In this document: positions 18,931 through 28,017 of the stretch, one piece after another
How the letters are laid out: the number at the start of each line of letters is the position of its first letter
Numbering within the stretch: position 1 is the first letter of the stretch
NCBI GenBank assembly: GCA_001662425.1
Contig: BDDC01000264.1
Span: forward strand, 1 to 28,017
Reading direction: 5' to 3'
Source: Chlamydomonas sphaeroides
Taxonomy: Eukaryota > Chlorophyta > Chlorophyceae > Chlamydomonadales > Chlamydomonadaceae
DNA length: 28,017 nt
Notes under the pieces: generated by a model
What the model saw: only the letters and a program-made list of their open reading frames with translations
Told to the model about the DNA's origin: nothing
The model's database searches: none
Program-made: the position numbers and the translations under genes

Positions 18931-21900
18931 ATGACGAGCGACTCGCCTTCACTAGCTCTGTACTCGCTTTCGACGCTGGACAAGGGCCGCTCAATGACAC
19001 GGCTGAAAGCCCCACTCGGCGCGACTCCGAGCTCTCCGGGCTCCACATCTGGCTCAAAGGTGTGCCCTGGCATCTAACATGCAACCCTCGCGCATCATCG
19101 TTTCCTACCGCCCCGCTCCTGCCCGATTACTCTGCCCTGCAGGACCCGCACGCAAGCGGGCCCCACGCCGGCGGGCCATACCCGCCAGCGCCCCGCTCCC
19201 CAAAGCCCTTCCCGGGCGCGCTACCGGGCCACACCGTCCCCGTCTGGAACCGACCGGCGCTGCACCAACCCGGCGGCGCTCCCCCCGAGCACCACGGCCA
19301 CCACCCCTTCGGCGCCGGCCCCGCCCATGGCTACGTCAACGGCGTCGGCCCCGTAGGGCTGCCCGGCAGCGTGCCCCTCACCAACGCCGTGCTGGCGGAG
19401 CCCGCCAAGACGCGGTCCGCCAGCGGCGAGGCGCCGCCGCAGCAGCTGCAGCTGCAGTCAAAGGCCGGCAGGCTGAACGGCGGGTGAGCGGCAGCGGCGG
19501 TGTGCCGTCCGGCTCCGGCTGCCACGCAGCCCCTCGCGGTCCACCTCACATATCCCGTGCGGCCTCCCCGCCGGCCCGGCCCGAAAGCTGCAGCAGCGCC
19601 GCTCGCACAGCCCGCGGACCTCACGAGCACCTCCCGCTCCTCCCGAACACCTGCGGCTCCTGCCCCCGCCCTTGCCCTCCCACAGCCTACCCAGCCGGCC
19701 GCCCGGCTCCGCCCCACCCGGCTCCTCCCGAGGCCGCCGCACCGGGCTGCCCTCCAGCGCCGGTCCCGGCCCCGGCTCGCGGCCCGTCACACCCGGCATG
19801 ATGGCCTACATCGCGGGTGGGTAGGGCTGGGCCGGCCTGTAGATGTAATTCAACATGCCTCTATAGTTATAGAAGCCTGTGTGTGTGTGTGGATGGATGG
19901 GGTACCCTCGCGCGCCGGCCCGGGCGGGATATCCCACGTGCTATGGATGATTGCAGCTTGCAGACCCCGGCAACCACGCGCAACGGTTGCCCAAGCACAC
20001 ACGCACGCACAAGCACCCTGCCCTGCCGCCTTTCCCGCCGCCGGCTGCTCCCCAACCCCACCTCAACCCCGGCGCCATGGCCGGCACCGCAGGCGCGGCC
20101 TCCGCATCCGGCAGCCCCTCCGGCTCCCCGGCCGCCACCGCGCCCGGCGGCCACGCCGCCCACCACGGCCCCGGCCACTCCGCCTCGGCCGGCCCCGGCA
20201 TCGTCCTGGGCGCGTCCTTCGCCGGCGGCAACGGCGGCGTGCAGTGGCAGGTGACGCACACCAACGCGCTGCCGCCGGCGCCGCCGGAGCTGGTCGCCAC
20301 CGGCCGCAGTCCGCAGCAGCAGGACAGCGGCCAGGACGTGGGCTCCATCGGCGACGTCGTCGCCACCGCCGCCGCCGGCTCTCCGCCGCTGCCGCCCCTC
20401 GGCCGCCCCTCCGCCGCCGACGCAGCCGGCGGCGGCGGCGGCCCGACTCCGCTCAACGTGGCTCAGCTGCAGCTGGGCGGCTACTCGCCGGAGGACCTGG
20501 CGGCGGGGCCCGGCAGCCCCAGCGCCTCCTCGCCGCACGCGCCGCGCGCAGGCTCGTACGTGTTCCGCACCGCGGGCCGCTCCGCGCTGTCGGCGGCCGC
20601 CGAGGTGGGGCTCATCTCGCGCACCAGCGTGCCGCGGGCGCACCCAAACCCGCACCACCCCTCCAACTACGCCGCCGCCCGCCGCTCCAGCACCTCGGGC
20701 GGCGCCGCCTGGGGCCACCCGCACGGGCCGCACGCGCCGCCAGCGGGCGAGCAGCCTGGGTTGCCGCGGCCGGCTGCTGCGGGCGCGGCGGCGGCTGGAG
20801 CCGGGGGAAGTGCGGCCGGGGCAGGCGCCGCGGATGATGCGGCGGCGGCGCAGGCGGCGGCGGCGGCGGCGGCGGAGCACGAGCGCATGGCCAGCCACAT
20901 GGTGACCAAGTTCGTGCAGCGCAGGGCGGAGGCGGCGGCGTTCCGTGTGTGGCGGGTGCGTCGGGCAAGGCTGGGCGGCGGCGTGCTTCGTGACAGGGAA
21001 GGGGCGCAGGGGGCGCGCGCGGGCGGCTGTGTCTCGTGCCCTGTGGGGGAGGGCGCAGCCGCTGGCGCCCTGCTGGGCGGCGGCTCTGTGTGCGGCAGCT
21101 GGCGTGCCGCTGCGGCGGGGGGCCGTGCCCCTGCCGCCCTCCTGGACAGGAGCAGCGGCGGCGGCGGCCGGTGCTGGTTCCTGCTGCGCTCCTGCTGCAG
21201 GGCCGCCTGCTGTGTGGGCTGTGGGGCCATCTTGCCTTCCAAGCTCCCCGTGCTCGCTGCCCGCCCCCAGGAGCTGGTCGCCTACCGGGCCGCGCGCCGG
21301 GTGGCGGTGCTCAAGATGCGGCGGCGGCTGGCGGCGGCGCTGCTGGGCCGCGCCTTCCGCGGCTGGCGCGCCGTCGTGGCGGAGCGGCGCCGCCGGCGGC
21401 TTATTGTGGCTCGGGCTCGGGCGCGGCGGCTGCGCGCCGCCTTCAGCGCCTGGCGGCAGCAGGTACGGCGGCAGCGGCCGGGGCCGCGTGCTGAGGGGCG
21501 CCGGCGGCTGTGCTGAGCGGCGCATGCGGCGTGGGCTCGGCTGGGGGCGGCGACCGTGGCGTGGCGCACCCGCTGCTGACGCACGGGATTTGCTCGCTGC
21601 GTGCCTGCAGGTGGGGGCGCAGGTGGCGGCGGCGCGGCTGTCGCTGCTGCAGCAGGTGGCGGCGGCCATGCCCGAGGTGCGGCCGGGAGAGGGCACCTTG
21701 GGCGGGTGGCGGGGGTTGGAGGCACGCGCATGGTTGCTCGGGGGGCACCGCCATTGGGTGCCCTTGGGTGTCATTGGGTGCCCTTGGGCGCCGGTGCCTG
21801 TGGGTGAGGTGGCGGCGGCCATGCCCGAGGTGCGGCCTCGGTGGGCCTGTGACGACATGGCTCTGGGTGCCTCGCGGCGCCGCTGCTGCGGGCCCGGTGG

Positions 21901-23475
21901 CCAGCTCGCTGCCGCAGGCGCGGCCCCTGGGCGCGGCCCCTGGGCGCGGCCCCTGGGCGCGGCCCCTGGGGCGGCGCAGCCCGCCCGCATGGTAAAAGAG
22001 TCGCCGCGGACCCGTGCCGTGACCGGCCGCCTCTTACCGTGCTGGCTGAGTGCCTTACGCCGTCCATAGCACCTCGGCCTTCTGCGCACATGCCCTGACC
22101 TCGGCAATCCGTGGCCCCAACACAGGCGCTCAGCGAGGAGGGCCGCGCGCTGCTGACGGCCCTGGAGCAGCAGGCGGCCGAGGCGGAGCAGCGGCTGGCG
22201 GAGCGGCAGGCGGCGGAGGCGGCGGCGGGCGGCACGCTGTGGGAGGCGGTGGTGTCGCGGCCACTAAGCGCGGGCGCGGTGGCCGCGGCGGCCGCGGAGG
22301 TGGCGGCCGCGGAGGGCCCCGCGGGGGCGGCGGCCGAGGGCGAAGGCGTGGCAGTGGACGCGGAGGCCGCGGCAGAGGCAGAGGCAGAGGCAGATGCCGA
22401 AGCTTTCTTTGCGGAGGCGGAGGCGGAGGCCGGGCCGGGGGCCGACGCCGAGGCGGAGGCGGGGCCTGCGGCAGAGGCGAGCGGCGAGGCCGCAGTGCTT
22501 CTGGCAGAGGCAGAGGCGGGGGCAGATGGCGCCGCGGTGGGTGACGCCTTCGTGTTTGCAGGGCACCAGGGCGCTGGCGAGGAGAAGACGGCAGCCTGGG
22601 AGGGGGGCGACGACGGAGCCGACCTTCCGGGAACGAGAGGCGGAGCGGAAGCGGAGGCGGAAGCGGAGGCGGAAGCGGAGGCGGAAGCGGAGGCGGAAGC
22701 GGAAGCGGAAGCGGAAGCGGAAGCGGAAGCGGAAGCGGAAGCGGAAGCGGAAGCGGAAGCGGAAGTGGAAGCGGAAGCGGAAGCGGAAGCGGAAGCGGAA
22801 GCGGAAGCGGAAGCGGAAGCGGAAGCGGAAGCGGAAGGTGCGGAAGCGGAAGCGGAAGGAGTCAGCAGCGACGTGGAAGCGGAGGCAGCGGAGCCGGAGC
22901 CAGGCCGTCAGGCGGGGGTCGGCGCGGGAGGCGAGGCGTGGGAGCCGCAGGAGCCAGCAGCCAGTGGGAGCAGCCAGGGGGTCATGCAGGAGGAGACGAA
23001 CGAGGGCGCGGGCGGCGGCGACGAAGAAGGGCATGTGGATCCAGGGGAGCCGGGCCCTAATCCGGACTCCCAGCTGGATCCGCAAGCCGAGGCAGAGCTG
23101 GAGCCGGAGGCAGAATCGGATCCCAATGCGGAGTTGGATCCGGAGCGGGAGCGGAGCCAGGGCGGCGAGCTAGATCCGGAGCAGGTGCTGCGCCAAGGAC
23201 GCGCGGCCCCAGGCGATGGCGTCGACGAGGCCGATGGCGGGGCGGCTGCTGACGCTGGCGATGACGGCGAGGGGCAGGCGGAGGAAGCTTCCGGCGCGTA
23301 CGACGTGGCGGGCGATGGCGGGGATGGGGAGGAGGCTGCCGTCGGGAACACGGTGGAAGGCGGCGGGTTTGGTGCGAGCCAGGGTGATGGCGAGGATGCG
23401 GGCGAGGGCGAGGTGGATTTCGGGGAGGCCGAGGCCAGTGCGGCGGGCGAGGGCGAGCCTGGCGAGGGCTTTTGA
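18931..23475 (+). CDS. Large low-complexity protein with Sfi1-like Phe-x-x-Trp repeats and an (Ala-Glu)n tail
   Basis: I do not recognise a named family. Exons: 18931-19059, 19143-19483, 19686-19816, 19964-20955 (or starting 20093), 21271-21462, 21611-21676 and 22126-23475. All junctions are in frame; with the 19964 start they give about 1066 aa. The first 530 residues are Ala/Gly/Pro/Ser-rich and likely disordered. At the exon 4/5 boundary and across exon 5 lies a basic helical segment with three motifs, AFRVWR, LLGRAFRGWR and AAFSAWRQQ, with their aromatic residues 33 and then 29 apart. This resembles the centrin-binding repeats of Sfi1 (LLxxxFxxW). A coiled-coil-like stretch follows (TALEQQAAEAEQRLAERQ). 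The last 449 residues are strongly acidic, with about 68 residues of almost pure Ala-Glu. A basal-body, centriole or fibre role is inference from the repeats only. The start ATG at 18931 has A at -3 and follows lower-GC upstream DNA. Confidence 0.62.
21654..21837. repeat. Direct repeat: duplicated 31-bp exon 6/donor fragment
   Basis: The 31 bases at 21654-21684, spanning the end of exon 6 (VAAAMPE), its splice donor GTGCGG and adjoining intron, recur identically at 21807-21837 inside the next intron. The copy keeps an upstream AG and the donor. Confidence 0.85.
21918..21969. repeat. 13-bp tandem repeat, four copies, in an intron
   Basis: The unit GCGCGGCCCCTGG is repeated exactly at 21918, 21931, 21944 and 21957, in the intron between exons 21676 and 22126 of the Sfi1-like gene. 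Confidence 0.9.
22646..22850. repeat. Coding hexanucleotide repeat GCGGAA/GCGGAG, about 34 copies
   Basis: The array lies in the last exon of the Sfi1-like gene and encodes an uninterrupted run of about 68 residues of alternating Ala and Glu, with one Val substitution and one Gly interruption. The first part alternates GCGGAA with GCGGAG as a 12-bp unit, then becomes pure GCGGAA. This suggests replication-slippage growth and likely length variation between strains. Confidence 0.92.
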
Positions 23476-24479
23476 TGCGGATGGCGCCGGAACTGACCCC
23501 GATACTGGGGAGCAGTGAGGGCCACTGGTTTGGCGGGGAAGACTGCGGGACACTGCGTGCGCTGGGTAGTGTGAGTGTGGGGGCTTGGGGATGGGGGAGC
23601 TATCCTGGCGGCGGCTCGGGCTCACTGCTGTGGGCACCGGGAGGAGGCTTGCTACAGGGGGACGGAGGCTTGCAGCTTGGGCGGAAGGGCGAGGGGCTGC
23701 AGGGCTGTGCTCACGACTGGGCAGCTGGAGAAAACTACATCGGGCACTGGAGCATCAACCACGGGTCCGCGGCCCCATGTATGTGCGCACACAATGAGCA
23801 GCTTGATGTGCGCGCCCTACGGCACGGACTGGCGGGGGCGGGGCGCCGGCGGCAAGTGTCGGCCTTGTACGGCTAGGGGAGAGTCTCCTCTGAGTATTGC
23901 TGCAGCGGGCTGCAGGACGGTAAGGTGCGATTGGTGCATGTGCATGAGACGGCTGTCTGGTATGGCTCGAATCCTGCATGGGCACTGCGATCGGCAGGTG
24001 TCGTCGCTGCGCCGCTGCCCACTCGTAATACATCGCGGTAGAGTTGGCCCGTGCTGCCTTCGCGTACTTTCGCTTTCTTTGGCACTGAAGACGATTATTT
24101 ACCTCGGCTGGCCTTGGTTCCATTGACGGTTCGTCCATGATTCAGAGCTTATGCGGCGTTGTAACGCTCTGGGCGGAGAACCGGGGTGCACGATGCGTGC
24201 CGTGCTGCATAGGTTGCCTTGGGGGGGAAGGGGCGGCAGGGGGACAGCTGGGGGAGCCGGCGTGTCGGCTCCGAGCAAGCGCAGCACGCATGCCATGTTG
24301 CGGACCTGAGACCCTGGAGGAGGACGCAGGTGTCAGCCAACGCGCTACACGCGAGCTCTCAGTTTCAAGAGCAGCAGAGCTGCTCGAATTGCACCTTGGC
24401 GCGAACTCCTGCTTGAACTGAGGACGACCGTGCCGCGTCGCAACTCCATGGCCAAGACTCTAGCCTCCTTATAACGCCC
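23476..24479. other. Intergenic region between the Sfi1-like gene and PIF1
   Basis: About 1 kb with no recognised gene. It should contain the 3' UTR of the upstream gene and the promoter and 5' UTR of the helicase gene. The GC content falls toward the right half, as in other upstream regions here. Open frames are present on both strands but show no conserved motif. Confidence 0.6.
24160..24164 (+). terminator. Possible polyadenylation word TGTAA
   Basis: TGTAA is the common polyadenylation signal of volvocalean algae. This copy lies about 690 bp after the stop codon at 23475 and before the helicase start. It would imply a long 3' UTR. A five-base match can occur by chance. Confidence 0.3.
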
Positions 24480-27400
24480 ATGAAGCGCTCTAGGAGCGAG
24501 AATGGCGCAATCGCAATTGATAGCGACAATGGCTCAGAGCAGCGGCAGGCCGTGCTGCGAGCAGCTGCCCAGCCTCTCCCTGACGACGCAGAAGGATACC
24601 AGGGAACTCTGGCTGGCTTGCGCATGAGCCAAGACGACGACGTAGTTGTTGTATGCGAACGCCAGGGGGACCCCTCGCAGAAGGGCAGGCGAGGCAGCTC
24701 AGACAGCGATGCTCGTCCCAGCAAGAGAGCAGCGCGTGCAAGCCACGGGTTGGGCACCAACCCATCTCGGCAGCAGCAGCATGCAACGGATGTTGTGGAC
24801 CTCTCACTCAGCGATGACGACGCAGCCCCGGGCCCCACAAAGCCCATCGCACCGTGCAGGGTTGCAGCTGCAGGCCTAGCTCAGGCGCGACCGGCGCAGG
24901 CGGCCTCCGACTCCATCGGCGTATCAATTGACGATCCCGACGGCGGCGATGCCGACGACGCAAGCGGAGGCCGCGGCCCTCCTGCGGCCGCTAAGCGCGG
25001 TAACGGCGCACAGGCAGCCGTGGACACGGGCTTCGCTTACCCGGACGACTCCCCGGAGACGCAGCGGCGCAAGCTCGAGGCCATGCCGCAGCACGGCGCC
25101 ATGCCGCGCTTCCCGCAGCCGGCGCCACTGCCGCAAACCCAGCACCAGCCGCTAGGGGGCCCAGTGCCGTGCTCGTCACGCGCTGGAGCGCCCGGGGGGT
25201 CAGCCTGGCCACCGGCCGCACACCAGCACCCGGCGGCGGGGCCCAGCAGCCGACCGCCGCTGGCGCCGTACAACCCCCATCAGCCGCCACAACCGCCGCA
25301 TCCGTACGGCACGTACGGCGCCGCCGAGCACGGCGGCGGCGCGTATGGAGGTGGCGGATACAATGGCGGCGCCTACGGCAGCGGCGGCGGCAGCGGTGCG
25401 TATGGCGGCGGCGCGTATGATGGCGGCGGAGGCGGAGGCCCCGCGGCGGCGCCGTCGCGCTCGCTGACGCACGTCAGTAACACGTACGGCGGCGGCGGCA
25501 CCACCCACGTCAGCGCCACGGTATTCAGCGTCTCGCACGTCAGCGCCACCCGCTTCGGCTCCGCCGCTGCCAGCAACGGCGCCGGCCTTGGCCCTGGCGG
25601 CGCCGGCCCTGGGCCCGGCAACGGCGGCGGGCACCCTGGCGGCGCCGCGGCGGCGCCGCGGCCGCGCTACACGGCGGTTGTGGACGAGGGCGAGGTGGCG
25701 GGGCCGGAGCTCACGCAGCAGCAGGTGAGGACCCTTGCTTTCGCCCCGTGTTGTTGTAACCCCTTGTGGTGGTGGTGGTTACAACGTCCGACCCCATGGA
25801 CACCCGCCTTGCGGCACCCATACGGGCCGTGGGCCCCAGGACCGGCTGCACAGCAACAGAGGTGTCGTTGCGCCCTTCCTTTGGGGGGCCCGGGGCGCCG
25901 CAGCTCACCGCCGCGTGCCTCTGCCACACTGGCGCTGCGCCCGCCTCGCAATGCCTCCCCCGCTCCTCCCTCGCTCCTCCCCCGCTCCTCCCGCACTCCT
26001 CCACACCAGGAGCGGGTGCTGCAGCTGGTGCGGGACGGCGACAACGTTTTCTTCACCGGCAACGCCGGCACGGGTGGGTCCAGCGGGGCGGGGTGCAGGG
26101 GCAGGTGGCTGGGGGACGGGCGGGGTGACGCGGACACAGTTTGCAGCGCGACCGGGGACCAAGAGTCAGGCGGGTGACAGCCTTCAAACATCGGCGTGCG
26201 CTTATGATGGTACTTTGTAACAATGGTACATCCCTGCCCATCCGCCTCGTGACCGTGCGCCGCTCCCTCCCCCAGGCAAGACGTTTGTGCTGACGCGCAT
26301 CATCGACATGCTGCGGCAAAAGTACGACGACGAGTTCGGGATCAAGGTGGCGGTGTGCGCCTCCACCGGCATCGCGGCCACGCACATCGGGGGTGCGGCG
26401 GGGCGGGGCGGGAGCGAGGGAGGAGCATCGATAGAGCGGGCTGGGTCACGCTCCGCCTGCCGCCTGCCGCTGCACGCTGGCCTGGCCACGACTCGCCCTC
26501 CCCAACGCCGCCCCCGCCTAAAGCGCCCCCAACGCCGTCCCCGCCCAAAGCGCCCCCAACGCCCTGCCCCCACCCCTAACCCCTCACACAGGCACCACGC
26601 TGCACTCGGCGCTGGGCTGCGGCGTGCCGAGCGAGTACTCGGAGTTCGGGGTGATGCACAACAAGCTGACCGCCCGCCGCATCAGCGCCTACGAGGTGCT
26701 CATCCTGGACGAGGCGTCCATGACGTCCGGCGAGTTCTGGATGGTGAGGGGGCAGCGGGGCCGAGGGAGGGGGGAGGGGAGCTCTGCCAACCTCGCAGCC
26801 TGATGCAGCTGCCCCCCGACCGCACGGCCGCCGCTCGCACGAGCCCGCTCCAGCTCCCCCGCCCGCCCTCCTCCCTTCCCTTCCCTGCCCGGCCCCCCAA
26901 GATGCTGGAGACGACGCTGCGGGCGGTGCGGCACGACAAGCGGCCCGCGGGCGGCCTGCAGCTCATCCTCAGCGGCGACTTCTTCCAGTGGGTCGACACA
27001 AGCCCGGGGCCAGGGGAGCAGCGAGGGCGGGCGAGGGCCGCACGACGGGTTGCACACGGCCACGCGACGCCGCCGCCCCAGGCCCCGCTCCGGGCTGCTG
27101 CGCGCCCTTGCCTCCCTTGCCGCCCTTGCCGCCCTTGGCGAGGCGTACCCACTGGCGCCACACACCCCTCGACCCCGGGGGACCTGCGCCGTCGCCCGTG
27201 GCCCGGGGCACACTCTGGCCGCATGCGAGGGGTGCGCCGCCCCCCCCCCCCGGCCCCCCCCCGGCCCACGCGCCGCCCAGCCCCTGCCGCCCACGCCCCT
27301 GCCGTCGCCGCCTGCCCTCCTGCCTCCCTGCCCCCAGGCTGCCGCCCATCACCAAGAAGCCGCACGGCAACGACCCCATCTCGCCCCGCCTGGTCACCAA

Positions 27401-28017
27401 CTGGGGCTACCTGTTCCAGACCGAGACCTGGGTGCGCTGCCGCCTCAGCCTGGTGCTGCTCACACAGGTGCGGAGGGTGGGGGGTGGGGGAGGGCGTGTG
27501 GGGGTGCATCTGGGTTGGGGTGGGGGGCATTGGGGAGGCACGGCAACTGCTGTTCCTTCTCAGCCCCTCAAAGGGGGCGAGGCCAGGCGGAGCGCCATCG
27601 CCTCCTTCCACAGCTGCCGCATCCCCTGCAATGCCGCGCTCTCAAACCACTGCGTCCCTGCTACCTGATCTTACCCGCACGTCCCGGCCCGCGCAGGTGT
27701 TCCGGCAGGCCGACGCGCGCTTCGCCTCGCTGCTGGACGACATCCGCTACGGCCGCAACGGGAGGGCGGCGCTGCTGGCCATCGCGGCGGAGTGCAGCAG
27801 GCCGCTGGAGTGGGTGGCGCGCTGGCTGTGGAGCGGGGGGCTGGGGAGCGGGCGTTGGGGCTGGGAGCGGGGAAGCGTGGGGCGCTGGGGTTCGAGGGCC
27901 GCGGTGGCCGCCGTTGCTGTGGGTCTCTGGCCGAGTGCTGCAGGCCGGCGGAGGGAGGGGCGCGAGTGGAGGGGGCGAGCGGCGCATGGAGAACGGACAG
28001 GGGGGGGGGGGGGCGGG
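24480..28017 (+). CDS. PIF1: PIF1-family DNA helicase with long disordered N-terminus (3' end beyond right edge)
   Basis: PIF1 proteins are 5'-to-3' DNA helicases of nucleus and mitochondria acting on G-quadruplexes, forks and telomeres. Exons: 24480-25724, 26010-26073, 26276-26392, 26592-26743, 26902-26987, 27338-27467 and 27697-27813 (or 27808), all in frame, giving 637 residues before the window runs out. Motifs: Walker A GNAGTGKT (432-439, split by an intron), CASTGIAATHIGGTTLHSALG, Walker B LILDEASM, LILSGDFFQLPP, and VFRQADARF. The final exons with the C-terminal helicase motifs are not in the window. The first 415 residues are not helicase: basic clusters near 1-5 and 69-86 (nuclear-localisation-like), acidic Val-rich segments DDDVVVVC (52-59), VVDLSLSDDD (105-114) and IGVSIDD (146-152) resembling SUMO-interacting motifs, a Gly/Tyr-rich stretch at about 286-320, and repeated HVSNT/HVSAT at about 330-362. 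Family assignment is firm; the N-terminal roles are inference. Confidence 0.94.

Noticed and set aside
19500..20837. 445-codon plus-strand frame
   Set aside because: Arg/Pro-rich shadow overlapping the Sfi1-like gene in another frame; the chosen frame links seven exons without phase conflict.
19867..22107. 746-codon open frame on the minus strand
   Set aside because: Composition is typical of antisense to GC-rich exons, it shows no conserved motif, and it runs across introns and exons of the plus-strand gene.
22264..23085. Minus-strand 273-codon frame with a long Phe-Arg repeat
   Set aside because: It is the complement of the (Ala-Glu)n hexamer repeat; the plus-strand frame fits the upstream exons and ends at a normal stop.
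22394..23173. Plus-strand frame with a long Arg-Lys repeat
   Set aside because: It is a shifted reading of the same hexamer repeat and does not connect in frame to the upstream exons.
27985..28017. Poly-G run at the right edge
   Set aside because: Likely intronic in PIF1 or a low-quality assembly edge; nothing further can be said.

Overview
This window looks like nuclear DNA of a green alga, most likely a volvocalean (Chlamydomonas-like) chlorophycean. The signs are very high GC, genes split by many short introns with GTGAGY, GTGCGG or GTACG-type donors and CAG acceptors, coding stretches rich in Ala, Gly and Pro, hydroxyproline-type (SPPPP)n linkers, and a scavenger-receptor cysteine-rich (SRCR) domain protein of the kind abundant in these algae. 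The genus is an inference. No rRNA, tRNA, CRISPR, bacterial operon or intact transposon was seen.

Layout from left to right. (1) Minus strand, 1-3290: the 5' part of a secreted or surface-type gene with two SRCR domains joined by Pro-rich linkers; the second domain runs off the left edge. (2) 3291-4495: about 1.2 kb of lower GC that should hold the start of the SRCR gene; a signal-peptide-like ORF lies at 4159 on the minus strand. (3) Plus strand, 4496-7239: a signal-peptide-bearing modular structural protein (Phe/Pro module, Ser/Pro module, silk-like Ala-rich modules). (4) Minus strand, 7754-14539: a complete 16-exon gene for the diflavin reductase NDOR1/Tah18/ATR3 of cytosolic iron-sulfur protein assembly. 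(5) Plus strand, 14736-17071: a complete six-exon FAM136A homolog encoding 138 aa; its start codon lies 196 bp from that of NDOR1, so the two genes share one divergent promoter. (6) 17072-18930: intergenic. (7) Plus strand, 18931-23475: a seven-exon gene for a roughly 1066-residue unrecognised protein with three Phe-x-x-Trp repeats resembling Sfi1 centrin-binding repeats and a long (Ala-Glu)n acidic tail. (8) 23476-24479: intergenic. (9) Plus strand, 24480 to the right edge: a PIF1-family DNA helicase with a long disordered N-terminus; the C-terminal helicase motifs are outside the window.

The exon models were built by hand from reading frame, splice-site consensus and family conservation. 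Every junction given in the NDOR1, FAM136A, PIF1 and Sfi1-like models keeps the reading frame. The first exons of the SRCR gene and exon 2 of the structural-protein gene are uncertain. The genes do not form one pathway. NDOR1 and FAM136A plausibly share regulation, and the two leftmost genes both encode proteins with extracellular-matrix character.

The most unusual points are the exon-limited near-identity of the two SRCR copies, the modular silk-like protein, the Sfi1-like/(Ala-Glu)n architecture, and the splicing oddities: a 31-nt exon, a probable GC-AG intron, a tandem repeat forming a polypyrimidine tract, and a duplicated exon fragment.
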